Below are positions 6,825-15,140 of a DNA stretch of 64,000 nucleotides, piece by piece. This stretch comes from Lentzea atacamensis. GTDB lineage: Bacteria; Actinomycetota; Actinomycetes; Mycobacteriales; Pseudonocardiaceae. Below the pieces are notes generated by a model that saw only the letters and a list, made by a program, of their open reading frames with translations, was not told the DNA's origin and did no database searches. How positions within the stretch are numbered: position 1 is the first letter of the stretch; each line of letters opens with the position of its first letter. Both the position numbers and the translations under genes were made by a program. The stretch is from contig NZ_QLTT01000019.1 of NCBI RefSeq assembly GCF_003269295.1, positions 1 to 64,000 on the forward strand. Reading direction: 5' to 3'.

Positions 6825-9435
6825 GCTGATGCAGCACGTCGCGCTCACCCAGCCGTTCCCGCGCCCACTCCACCACCGCGGTCTCCTGCGCGAACAACAC
6901 GATCTGCCGGTCTTCCGACAACCGCAGCAACAGATCCAGCACCGCACGAGTGCGCGCGTCATCGGCCTGCACCGTCACGTCGTCCAGCAGCAGCGGACAC
7001 GCTTCAGTGGCGAGGTGCTGAGCAAGAGCCACTCGCAGCAGCAGGTACACCTGCTCTGTCGTGCCCAAGGACAGACGCGAGGCCTGATGCCACGTCTCAG
7101 AGGCCGCACACACGCGCACGGTCAGCGACAGCGGATCCACGGCGGCATCGACATAACGCCCGTCGGTCACCAACGGCAGCCACGATCGGAGCGTGTCTTC
7201 CAGCGCCGGGGCGATCGTGCTGTGGACCTTCTCCCGCGCCGCGACCAGGTAGCGCGAGGCGAGGTCGATCGCCTCGACCTCCGCCTGCACCTCGGCCAGC
7301 ACGGCAGCGGCGGCCTGCACGTCCTCCTCGGCCTCCGGAACGCCGGGCAGCGTCCTGGCGAGCTCGGCGACCGTCGCGGCCAGGGATTCGGCGGCGGCGG
7401 CCAGCGACGGGTCGGCGGGCGCGCAGGCGGCGTAGCGGGCGGCGTCCGCCAGCAACGCGGCGTGGTGGTTCTGGGCGGCGGAGAGGGTGGTTTCCAGGTC
7501 GTTCAGGGTGCCGTCGGCCAGGAGCGACTGCAGTTCGGCCCACGCGTTGCGTTCTTCCTCGGCCTCGCGCAGCCGCCGGTCCCAGCCGCGTTGCCACTCG
7601 GCGATCGCGCGGAGCAGGTCCTCCGGACGTTCCCCCGAGCCGCCGATCGCGGTCACCGCCTCGCGCAGCAGCGACAGCGCCCGGTCGTGAGCGGCGGTGG
7701 CCTCGGCGACGGTGGCTTCGGCCAGGAGACGGTCCTCCAGTGCCCGGGCCAGCAGCGGGCGCTGGGCGGCCATCAACGCCTGACGCGCGCGGACCTTGCA
7801 GTCGGTCTCGTAGTCGATCAGCAGGTCCGGCACGGACATCGTGTTGTCGACCTTGCCGCGGGCGGCGAGCTCGACGCGGACGACCTTCTCGGTGCGCGCC
7901 ACCTCGCACACCAGGTCGGCGTGCTCGGCTTCCCAGGCCGCGCGGTTGGCCAGGCGCCACAACGTTTCGCGGTCCGGGGGGATGCCCAGCGCAGCGCACG
8001 AAGCAGCGGCCTCGTCGTGGACGCGAACGGCCTCGAGGGCGACGGCGCGCTGACCCTCGGCCTCCGCAAGTTTGCGGTCCGCGGCGAACAGCAGGCTGCG
8101 TGCCTCGGTGGCGGCCGCGGCTCGCTCGGCGGCGAAGGCCACGGCGTCGTCACGCTGGGGCGCGTTGCCGCGGGCCAGGGCACCGCCGACACCGGCGACA
8201 AATGCGGCGACGAGGACACCCATGGCGGCCATCTCCTGGTTCACCAGGAACAGCAGCAGACCGACCAACGTCGTGAGGCAGCTCAGTGCCAGCAAAGCGA
8301 TGCGCAGGAACGGGTTCGGCATCGCGATCTCCTGCACCCGCGCGGCCGCCACGTCGGCCTCCACCTGGACGCGCGCCGCGTTGGCTGCCGCTTCGTCCTG
8401 GTACAGCCGGGCGGTGTCCACCTCGATGGACGCGGTGGTCAGACGGGCTCCGCTGCCCGGGTCCAGCCGCGTCGCCAGACCGCGCAGCACCGACGGTTCG
8501 GCCGTCGTGGCGGGCGACGGGCGGCGCTCGTCGTGAGCGGCAGCGACGGCGGACGCGGTCTCGTAGGCACTCGCCACCACGCGGAGGTCGTCGTCGAGCG
8601 CGGTCTCACCGCAGGGAAACTCCGGCAGGGCTTCCAGCTCGCCCTCCAGCGTCGACGAGGACGGCCCGGTCAGCACACGCGGGGTGGGAGCGGCGCGCCA
8701 CGCGGCCAGCGCGCGGTTGACCAGGTGGGTCAGTTCTTCCTGCGCCGCCAGGCCGGACGGCGGGCCGTCACCGAAGCGCTTTTGCAGCTCGGTCAGGCGA
8801 GCCACCCGAGCGGCGAGCGCGTCGACGACAGCGGAGTGCTCCTGGACGGCCAGGCGCGCGCGAGCGGCGGCGGCCGACCGGGCCTTGACGCTCAGATCCA
8901 GATAACGCGCGTGCTCGCGGCGGGCCACGGCCAGGTCCGTTTCGGCTTCCCGCAGGCGGTTCCTGGCCTCCCGCAACGCGTCCACGGGTGCGTTCAGCCG
9001 CAGCAACGCCTGTTCCACCGTGCCGTCGGTGCCCGCGGTGGCGGCGGCACGGCGCAGGTGGTCCTGCAGGCCGTCGGCCGCGTCCAGCACCGACAACAGC
9101 TGAGCCTGGTCCACGCACGCGGTGGCGGCGAACGACGTGCGGTCCAGGCCGACGCGGCGCGCAACGTCAGGGCAACTGTCCTCGTCGAGGTCGCGGTCGA
9201 CCGTCACGACCTCGCCGGACGCCAGCGACACCGTTGCGGCGACACGCCACGACTCGCCGTCCCACGGGCGGTGCCGCGCCGACGGTTCGCCGCACAGAGC
9301 CGCGCGGATGGCGGCGTGCCAGGACGACTTCGCGGACTCGTTCACGCCCGACACCACCGTCAGTCCCGGTGCCAGCGGCAGCGTCCGGTCGTGCAGCGGC
9401 CCGAACGCGTGCGCGGTGACCGACTCGATCCTCAT
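6805..9435 (-). CDS. YhaN/SbcC-like SMC-type ATPase with membrane hairpin
   Basis: This 876-residue ABC/SMC-type ATPase has a P-loop at about 30-38 (GVNESAKSS, with Ala in place of the usual Gly before the Lys). Long Ala/Glu/Arg-rich coiled coils flank two hydrophobic helices near 377-397 and 402-420. The C-terminal head has signature LSLGTTEQVYLLLR and Walker B PLLLDDVTV. The membrane hairpin inside the coiled coil is typical of Bacillus YhaN. Such ATPases pair with SbcD/YhaO-like nucleases to process DNA ends. ATG 9435 overlaps the nuclease stop by four bases, placing this gene last in a four-gene operon. The substrate is not shown by sequence. Confidence 0.85.
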   Translation of the reverse strand: MRIESVTAHAFGPLHDRTLPLAPGLTVVSGVNESAKSSWHAAIRAALCGEPSARHRPWDGESWRVAATVSLASGEVVTVDRDLDEDSCPDVARRVGLDRTSFAATACVDQAQLLSVLDAADGLQDHLRRAAATAGTDGTVEQALLRLNAPVDALREARNRLREAETDLAVARREHARYLDLSVKARSAAAARARLAVQEHSAVVDALAARVARLTELQKRFGDGPPSGLAAQEELTHLVNRALAAWRAAPTPRVLTGPSSSTLEGELEALPEFPCGETALDDDLRVVASAYETASAVAAAHDERRPSPATTAEPSVLRGLATRLDPGSGARLTTASIEVDTARLYQDEAAANAARVQVEADVAAARVQEIAMPNPFLRIALLALSCLTTLVGLLLFLVNQEMAAMGVLVAAFVAGVGGALARGNAPQRDDAVAFAAERAAAATEARSLLFAADRKLAEAEGQRAVALEAVRVHDEAAASCAALGIPPDRETLWRLANRAAWEAEHADLVCEVARTEKVVRVELAARGKVDNTMSVPDLLIDYETDCKVRARQALMAAQRPLLARALEDRLLAEATVAEATAAHDRALSLLREAVTAIGGSGERPEDLLRAIAEWQRGWDRRLREAEEERNAWAELQSLLADGTLNDLETTLSAAQNHHAALLADAARYAACAPADPSLAAAAESLAATVAELARTLPGVPEAEEDVQAAAAVLAEVQAEVEAIDLASRYLVAAREKVHSTIAPALEDTLRSWLPLVTDGRYVDAAVDPLSLTVRVCAASETWHQASRLSLGTTEQVYLLLRVALAQHLATEACPLLLDDVTVQADDARTRAVLDLLLRLSEDRQIVLFAQETAVVEWARERLGERDVLHQLMPVAV

Positions 9436-10271
9436 CGCCCCTCCAAGGCCCGCAGGCCGGTGGCGAGCACGCGGCCGCGCAACGCCGTGTCCAAGGTCGC
9501 GTCGGCCAGCACGTCGCGCACGAACTGGCCGCGCACGGTTCGTTCTGCCGCAACGGAGTCGAAATCCAGCAACGGAAACGCCTCCGAGCTCTCCATCACC
9601 AACCCGAGTGAGCGCGACGCCGACACGTCGAACACCTCCCGCGACACCGTGCCGTCGTCGTGGACGGTGCACAGAACGGCGCCCCGCTCACCGGTTTCGC
9701 CCGCTGTCAGGGGATCCGGGTTGCCGGGGAACGTGTAGTGCGCGGCGTGCTCCGGTGTGTGCACGTGGCCGAGGAAGGCGTGGTCCAGTCCCGTGATCGC
9801 GACATCGTCCGGCGCGGAACCGTGGCACAGGGCCAGGTTCACCCCGGACCTGTTCACCGCGAAGCCGTCCAGGAAGTCCCGCGTCTGGCTGGGTTCGACG
9901 CGCGCGGCACCCCACAGAGTGACGCCGTCGGCGAGCTCGACGGGCGTCAGGTCGTCCGAGGAGAACACGTGCACGTTCGGCGACCAGTCCACCTGCTGGT
10001 AGACCGACTGCGGGCCGTACCAGTCGTCGTTGCCCGGCGCCAGGAACACCGGCATCGAGCAGTCGAACGACGAACGCAGGAACGAGGCCGTGGAAGGGGA
10101 GCAGCGTTCGTGCTCGTAGAGGTCGCCGGCGCAGAGCACCGCGTCGACGTGCGACTCCTCGGCGAGCTCGACGATCCGGCCCAGCGTGTCGCGCAACGCC
10201 TGGCGGCGTGCGGGACCAGCGCTGGCGAAGCGCGTGTCCAGGTGCAGGTCCGCGAACAGCAGCAGTTTCAC
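9432..10271 (-). CDS. SbcD/Mre11/YhaO-like metallophosphoesterase
   Basis: This 279-residue calcineurin-like phosphoesterase shows all main metal motifs: FADLHLD (DxH), CAGDLYEHE (GDxxE), APGNDDWYG in the GNH[DE] position with Asp for His, LALCHGS, and FLGHVHTPEH (GHxH). Relatives are Mn-dependent exo/endonucleases working with an SMC-type ATPase. The GTG at 10271 directly precedes the first beta strand KLLLFADLH. The C-terminal part is shorter than in E. coli SbcD and resembles YhaO. It sits between a small unknown gene (8 bases upstream) and the YhaN-like ATPase (4-base overlap), which argues for one complex. A phosphodiesterase role other than DNA cleavage cannot be excluded. Confidence 0.88.
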   Translation of the reverse strand: MKLLLFADLHLDTRFASAGPARRQALRDTLGRIVELAEESHVDAVLCAGDLYEHERCSPSTASFLRSSFDCSMPVFLAPGNDDWYGPQSVYQQVDWSPNVHVFSSDDLTPVELADGVTLWGAARVEPSQTRDFLDGFAVNRSGVNLALCHGSAPDDVAITGLDHAFLGHVHTPEHAAHYTFPGNPDPLTAGETGERGAVLCTVHDDGTVSREVFDVSASRSLGLVMESSEAFPLLDFDSVAAERTVRGQFVRDVLADATLDTALRGRVLATGLRALEGR

Positions 10272-10279
10272 CGGTGCCT

Positions 10280-10666
10280 TCAGGTGAGGTCGATGGTGCC
10301 GGACAGGGTCAGGGTCGGCTGCAGAGCCACGACGACGGACGCGGTGTCGGCGTGCCAGCCGCGCAGTTCCGCGACGGTCGGGGTCAGCTCGTAGCCGTGG
10401 TGCCGGATCGCGCGGCTCAGCGCGTGCCACAGCTGTGAGGCGTCGTGCGCCACGTCAGCGTCCACACGGGACGGAAGGCTGATCAGCAACGCGTGCACCG
10501 GCTGGTCGGTGTTCACGGCGCCACAGGCACGGGCCACCGATCGTTCCACCGCCGTGCGCAACAGCTCCGCGCAGCAGCGGATCCGCACGCCGTCGAGCTG
10601 ATCCGGGCGTGCCAGCAGGTTCGCGACGCAGGTCAGGCGGTCCTGGACGTCCGAGGACAGGTTCAT
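10280..10666 (-). CDS. Small conserved protein of the ATPase-nuclease operon
   Basis: This 128-residue soluble protein starts at ATG 10666 (MNLSSDVQDRLTCVANLLAR) and overlaps the preceding ATPase gene by four bases. The first half looks helical and has two adjacent Cys (RIRCCAELLR). The second half is sheet-like (TASVVVALQPTLTLSGTIDLT). I recognise no family. Its fixed place between an AAA ATPase and an Mre11-like nuclease suggests an adaptor or regulatory subunit of that machine, which is inference from operon position only. Confidence 0.75.
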   Translation of the reverse strand: MNLSSDVQDRLTCVANLLARPDQLDGVRIRCCAELLRTAVERSVARACGAVNTDQPVHALLISLPSRVDADVAHDASQLWHALSRAIRHHGYELTPTVAELRGWHADTASVVVALQPTLTLSGTIDLT

Positions 10667-13065
10667 CGCTGCAACCACCCCGCGAGCAGTTCGGTGTCGC
10701 GGATCAGCACGTCCAGGTCGCCGCCGTCACCGCCGACGCGGCAAGCCTGCAGCAGGTCGACCGCCCACGATCCGACGACGTCCTCCAGGTGCGGCAACAG
10801 CTTCCCCGGCTCGCCGAGGTCGTCGAGCACGGCCAGCGCGATCTTCTGCCGGGTTGTCAGCGCGCATTCCAGCGTGCGTTCGACCTCGGCGTGGGGCATC
10901 CCGCGGGCGAGCCGCTCGCGCCGGAACCTGGCGTGCGACGCGGCTTCCAGTGCCGCCCGGCAGCACGACGCCACCAGCTCGGCCCGCAACGCGTCCGGCA
11001 GGTCCTCGTCGCCGCGCATGGCACGCGCGTCGTTCAGGCAGCGGCCGACGGGATCGTCGGACAACCGCACCTGCACGACGGACTCCTCGCCGCGGCAGAC
11101 CTCCCAGACCGTCGCCGGCAGCCGCAACCGCCGCAGTGCCTCCACCAGCCGTTCGTCGTGCGTGAAGACCACGACCTGGCGCGTCAGCCCGACGTCGGCG
11201 AGCACCTGGGCGAGGCCATCCACCTTGGACGGATCCATCGCCTGCACGGGGTCGTCGATCACCACGAACCGGAACGGGCTCTCGTCCACCATCGCCCGCG
11301 GCAGGAACAGCGCGAGCCCCAGCGAGTGCAGCTCGCCCTGGCTCATCACCGCCAGCGCCGAGTTGGAGACGCCGTCGACGGACACGTCCAGCTCGACGTT
11401 GCGGGTGCCGCCGAGCCGCACGGCGCCCAGGTCGACGTTGCTCTGCTGCCGCAACCGCTGCCAGATCCGCTGCGACTCCTTGGCGAACGGCGCGATGCGC
11501 TCGGCCCGCAGTGTCGCGGCGGTCTTGCGGATCCAGTTCTCCGCCTCGGTCACGTCGGCGAGCACGTCGGCGTCCGCAAGCGCTTGCTGCGCCTGGGAGT
11601 GCCACTCGAACAACGCGATCGCCATCGGCCGCCACACCAGGTCACGCCGGTCGATCTGCTCGCGTGCCACGGCCTTCACCGCCTCGACCGCGGCCTCCAG
11701 CTCGGCGTAGCGGTCGAAGAACTCGTGGCGCAGCCGCACCGGGTCGTCGATCGCGACGCAGTCGTCCCACGCCTGCCAGGCCTGCAACGCGGCGGTCGTG
11801 TCGAGGATGCCCTGTGCTTCGAGCAGCACGTCCGGTGCCGGCTGGCACAACGCCCGCGTGGCCGCCACCGCCACGTCCAGCCGGTCCGCGGCCTCGTGCA
11901 GCTCCGCGGCGGCCCTGCTGAGGTGCTCCGCGCGTTCCCTGGCCTTGGCGAGCCACAGCCCGTCGAGCCGGCCGAGGTCGCACACAGGGCACGCCTGGTT
12001 GCCGCCCGACTCCTGCAGCTGGATCGCGAGCCGCAGGATCTCGCTGCACCGCAACGAGTCCTGCGCGTTGTCCGTCGCCACCACGGTGACCGCGCCGAGC
12101 GCCAGGTCGAGGGTCTCGCGGCACCTCTCGATCTCGTCGTCGGGCGGCAGCGGCAGGGCCACGATCTGGTGCAGCAGGTTGGTTCCACTGCCGACGTCCG
12201 CGCCCAGTGCCAGGTCCGCGATCGCGTCGAGGTCGGGGGAGTCGCTGCCGAGGAGCGCGGCGGCGCGGCGAGCGCGTTCGTCCTGGGACGCCGCCAGCTC
12301 CGCGCGCACCCGTTCCCGCCGGTCGTAGGGGCGGGCGACGATCTCGGCGAGACGCTTGCGGTGCTCGGCGAGCGACTGCTGCGCCTCGGTGATCGCTTCC
12401 AGTCCCAGCAGGCGGTGCATCGCCTCGTAGAGGTCCTCCGGCTGTGCGTCGAGAACGGTCCCCAGCTCGCTGTAGGGCAGGAACGGCCGGTAGGTCTCCA
12501 GCGCGTCGTGCCACCTGCGGCCGTCGAACGGCTCGTCGTCCTGCGTCCACTCGCCCTGCGCCAGGTCCTCGTCCTCCGCCCAGCACCGCCGGATCGTCGT
12601 CCTGTCCGCCTGCCCGGCCTGGACGAGCTCCAGCTCGACGGCGGTGTCGTTCTGGTGCAGGTTGCGCCAGCCCTGCCGCCACACGTCGTGCCGCGCGCGG
12701 GTCCAGCGGGCGTTGTAGCCGGTCAGTGCCAGTTCCGCCGCCTCGGCGAAGCTCGACTTGCCAGAGCCGTTGCGCCCGGTGACGACGGTCAGCCCGGGAC
12801 CCGGTGCCAGCGGCAGGCGCGCATGAGGGCCGATGCCCCGGAAGCCGCGCACGCGGATCTCCGACACGAAGATCCCCCGGCCGGGGCCGTCCGCCGGTTC
12901 CCGCGGCGCCTCCTCCTGAACGGGCACACCGGTGAGCGCGCGTTCCAGCGCCGCTTCGCCGCGGCACGCCGCCAGCACCAGTTCCGCCGCACGTGGGGTG
13001 AGATCGTCTTTGGCCAGTCTTCCGGCCATCAGTTCGAGTAACCCGGCTTCACCCGCCACGGTCAC
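10663..13065 (-). CDS. RecF/SbcC-like AAA ATPase with CPVC zinc hook
   Basis: This ATPase of 800 residues has a short N-terminal region, a P-loop GRNGSGKSS at about 97-105, long helical arms with a CPVC motif near 359-362 (a Rad50-type zinc hook), an ABC signature MSQGELHSLGLALF near 574-587, Walker B FRFVVIDDP near 598-606 and an H-loop FTHDE near 634-638. This architecture matches DNA-repair or defence SMC-like ATPases that dimerise through the hook. GTG 13065 is chosen because GGAGG lies four bases upstream; GTG 13059 would also fit. It is the first gene of the four-gene operon. Its dedicated partner is not obvious, because the operon carries a second ATPase. Confidence 0.87.
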   Translation of the reverse strand: MTVAGEAGLLELMAGRLAKDDLTPRAAELVLAACRGEAALERALTGVPVQEEAPREPADGPGRGIFVSEIRVRGFRGIGPHARLPLAPGPGLTVVTGRNGSGKSSFAEAAELALTGYNARWTRARHDVWRQGWRNLHQNDTAVELELVQAGQADRTTIRRCWAEDEDLAQGEWTQDDEPFDGRRWHDALETYRPFLPYSELGTVLDAQPEDLYEAMHRLLGLEAITEAQQSLAEHRKRLAEIVARPYDRRERVRAELAASQDERARRAAALLGSDSPDLDAIADLALGADVGSGTNLLHQIVALPLPPDDEIERCRETLDLALGAVTVVATDNAQDSLRCSEILRLAIQLQESGGNQACPVCDLGRLDGLWLAKARERAEHLSRAAAELHEAADRLDVAVAATRALCQPAPDVLLEAQGILDTTAALQAWQAWDDCVAIDDPVRLRHEFFDRYAELEAAVEAVKAVAREQIDRRDLVWRPMAIALFEWHSQAQQALADADVLADVTEAENWIRKTAATLRAERIAPFAKESQRIWQRLRQQSNVDLGAVRLGGTRNVELDVSVDGVSNSALAVMSQGELHSLGLALFLPRAMVDESPFRFVVIDDPVQAMDPSKVDGLAQVLADVGLTRQVVVFTHDERLVEALRRLRLPATVWEVCRGEESVVQVRLSDDPVGRCLNDARAMRGDEDLPDALRAELVASCCRAALEAASHARFRRERLARGMPHAEVERTLECALTTRQKIALAVLDDLGEPGKLLPHLEDVVGSWAVDLLQACRVGGDGGDLDVLIRDTELLAGWLQR

Positions 13066-13126
13066 ATTTCCTCCAGCTGCCACCACTCGATAGGGCGGCA
13101 ACGTAGGCACCAAATGAGACCTACTG

Positions 13127-13138
13127 GTGAGTACTCAC
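13127..13138. promoter_or_regulatory. Perfect 12-base palindrome upstream of the ATPase-nuclease operon
   Basis: GTGAGTACTCAC is self-complementary and lies 62 bases ahead of the chosen GTG of the operon's first gene. TetR- and MarR-type repressors bind such sites, but no regulator gene adjoins. It does not look like the actinobacterial LexA box, so SOS control is not supported here. Confidence 0.45.
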
Positions 13139-13184
13139 ACGATCGGGTGGTGTTACATAGGGTGACTAAAGTAGTCCGCCCTCG

Positions 13185-13541
13185 TTATGGCCCCCACACT
13201 TCGAGCGCCCGGATCACGAAGTACGCGTCGGGCACGTAGGTGCCGTGCTTGGGGTAGGTGGTGAACTCGGCCTCCGTCGAGCAGTTCTCCCGCTGGAAGA
13301 CACTCGCGTCCCTGCTCAGGCGGTTGACGAACGACTTGCCGACGAGGTTCAGGGTGATGCACTCGTCGGGGTTCGCGGTCTCCAGGTCGAGGCGCTGGAC
13401 CGCCCCCGTGTAGTCGGGTCCCGCCCACACGCAGAACTCGCCCTTGTCGCAGCTCTTGTCACTCTGCGCTACGGCGATCCCACTCGAGGCAACCGCGCCT
13501 GCAGTGATCACCAACGCGGCGATGAGGCTCTTCGTCGACAT
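13185..13541 (-). CDS. Secreted peptidase inhibitor I36-like protein
   Basis: This 118-residue protein has a classical Sec signal peptide (STKSLIAALVITAGAVASSG, then AVAQS as the likely cleavage site). The mature region begins CDKGEFCVWAGPDYTG, the pattern of the SMPI/I36 crystallin-like family of small extracellular metalloprotease inhibitors. Four mature cysteines could form two disulfides. ATG 13541 has GGAGG eight bases upstream. It stands alone between the ATPase operon and a DUF72 gene. Inhibitor activity is a family inference, since some I36-like proteins only share the fold. Confidence 0.8.
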   Translation of the reverse strand: MSTKSLIAALVITAGAVASSGIAVAQSDKSCDKGEFCVWAGPDYTGAVQRLDLETANPDECITLNLVGKSFVNRLSRDASVFQRENCSTEAEFTTYPKHGTYVPDAYFVIRALEVWGP

Positions 13542-13581
13542 GGGCGCACCTCCGTCGAAAACGAGTGTGCGTCCGTTTGGA

Positions 13582-14391
13582 TCAATCGGCGAGACGATCT
13601 TGGAGTGCGATCGCGTCACGCGGGGCGTAGGCCTTGGCGTCGTTGTCGAAGTACACGAACACGTCGCCGTGCTTCCGCCACTTCTCGACCTTCTTCGCCC
13701 ACATGTCGAGGCCCTCGTCGGTGTAGCCGCTGACGTAGAGCCCGTCGTGACCGTGCAGCCGCACGTAGACGAAGTCGCTGGTGACCTCCTCCATCAACGG
13801 GTACTTGCCGGCCGCGTCGGCGATCACGAGTGCGATGTCGTGGCGTTTGAGCAGGTCGCAGAACTCCGGCGTCTTGAAGCTGTCGTGGCGGACTTCGAGG
13901 GCGTAGCGCATCGGGCGTTCGGCGTCCGTGGTGGTGTGCGCCGGGTCCACGCGGTGGTCGTGGCGCTTGGCGACTTCGGCGGCCTCGGTGGTGGTGCGGG
14001 GGAGACCTTCGAAGAAGCGGGTGAGCAGGTCGGCGTCGAACCGCAGTGTGGGCGGGAGCTGCCAGAGGATCGGGCCGAGCTTCGGGCCGAGCGCGAGAAC
14101 GCCGGACGCGAGGTAGTTCGCGAGGAGTTCGTTGCCGTCCTTGAGGCGCTTCATGTGCGTGATGAAGCGGCTGCCCTTCACGGCGAACACGAAGTCGTCC
14201 GGGGTCTCCGCGGCCCACTTCTGGTAACTGGACGGGCGTTGCAGCGAGTAGAAGGAGCCGTTGATCTCCACGGAGTTGAGCTTCTCGCTCAGGTAGGCCA
14301 GCTCGCGTTTCTGGGTGACGCCCTTGGGGTAGAACACGCCGCGCCAGGGCGGGTAGACCCACCCCGAAGTGCCGATCCTGACCTCGCCCAT
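13582..14391 (-). CDS. DUF72 (YecE-like) protein
   Basis: This 269-residue TIM-barrel-like protein begins with the family signature EVRIGTSGWVYPPWRGVFYP. It contains SVEINGSFYSLQRPSSYQKW, FAVKGSRFITHMKRL, GPILWQLPPTLRFD, YALEVRHDSF and YVRLHGHDGLYVSGY, all typical of DUF72. The length is normal for the family. The biochemical role is unknown; conserved acidic and aromatic residues on the barrel suggest an enzyme or ligand-binding protein. A second member lies at 18703-19416 with about the same motif order, so the genome carries paralogues. It is divergent from the NAT gene with 17 bases between start codons. Confidence 0.92.
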   Translation of the reverse strand: MGEVRIGTSGWVYPPWRGVFYPKGVTQKRELAYLSEKLNSVEINGSFYSLQRPSSYQKWAAETPDDFVFAVKGSRFITHMKRLKDGNELLANYLASGVLALGPKLGPILWQLPPTLRFDADLLTRFFEGLPRTTTEAAEVAKRHDHRVDPAHTTTDAERPMRYALEVRHDSFKTPEFCDLLKRHDIALVIADAAGKYPLMEEVTSDFVYVRLHGHDGLYVSGYTDEGLDMWAKKVEKWRKHGDVFVYFDNDAKAYAPRDAIALQDRLAD

Positions 14392-14408
14392 GTGGTTATC
14401 GTGGCACG

Positions 14409-15140
14409 ATGGACGCTTACCTACAGCGCATCGGCGCTTCTCGCTCGTCGTCGTTGACGGAACTGCACGAACGGCATCTGCTGAGCGTCCCGTTCGAGAA
14501 CCTCGACACCCACATGGACACCCGGATCGTGCTGGAGGTCCCGTGGCTCTACGACAAGATCGTGGTGCAGAGACGGGGCGGGTTCTGCTACGAGCTCAAC
14601 GGCATGTTCGCGGAGTTGTTGCGGCACTTGGGGTATTCCGTGGAGCTGCTCGCGGCTCGCGTGTTCAACGGCGAGACGTTCGGGCCGCCGTTCGACCACC
14701 TCGCCCTGCTGGTGGACGACGCGTGGCTGGTGGACGCCGGGTTCGGCGCCTTCACACTGCACCCGCTGTCGTGGGCGTCGCGCGAGGACCAGAAGGACCC
14801 GTTCGGCGTGTTCCGGCTGGTGGACGTGGGTGACGACGTGGAGGTGCGGAGGGACGGCGAGCCCTGTTACCGGCTGGAACGGCGGCCGCGTCAGCTCGCG
14901 GAGTTCGTGCCGACGTGCTGGTGGCAGCAGACCTCACCGGAGTCGCACTTCCGGCGCGGGCCGATGGCGTCGCTGGCGTTGCCCGACGGGCGGATCACCG
15001 TGACCGGCGACAAGCTCGTGGTGACCGAAGGCGACCGCAAGACCTCAACCGACGTCGAGGATCCCGCGGCCGCCTTCCTTCAACACTTCGGAATTCACTT
15101 CCTGCAGAGCAACGCGTCCGGCGTCCTGCGCCAGTTGTAG
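14409..15140 (+). CDS. nat: Arylamine N-acetyltransferase
   Basis: This 243-residue cytoplasmic enzyme transfers acetyl from acetyl-CoA to arylamines, hydrazines or related amide-forming substrates. The catalytic triad is visible as Cys60 in RRGGFCYELN, His97 in PPFDHLALLV and Asp109 in LVDAGFG. An N-terminal helical domain with LLSVPFENLD precedes it. The length is slightly below the 260-280 usual for NATs. Actinomycete NAT homologues also close ansamycin rings, but no polyketide genes are nearby, so a housekeeping or detoxifying role is more likely. The 3' end overlaps the convergent GH5 gene by 46 bases. Confidence 0.93.
   Translation: MDAYLQRIGASRSSSLTELHERHLLSVPFENLDTHMDTRIVLEVPWLYDKIVVQRRGGFCYELNGMFAELLRHLGYSVELLAARVFNGETFGPPFDHLALLVDDAWLVDAGFGAFTLHPLSWASREDQKDPFGVFRLVDVGDDVEVRRDGEPCYRLERRPRQLAEFVPTCWWQQTSPESHFRRGPMASLALPDGRITVTGDKLVVTEGDRKTSTDVEDPAAAFLQHFGIHFLQSNASGVLRQL

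Noticed and set aside
6676..9738. A 1020-codon open frame on the plus strand opposite the YhaN-like ATPase
   Set aside because: It is low-complexity Arg/Gly/Gln/Val-rich antisense sequence, as usual in high-GC DNA. The minus-strand frame has clear ATPase motifs.
13127..13138. LexA/SOS box upstream of the ATPase-nuclease operon
   Set aside because: The palindrome GTGAGTACTCAC does not match the GAAC-N4-GTTC type box of actinobacteria.
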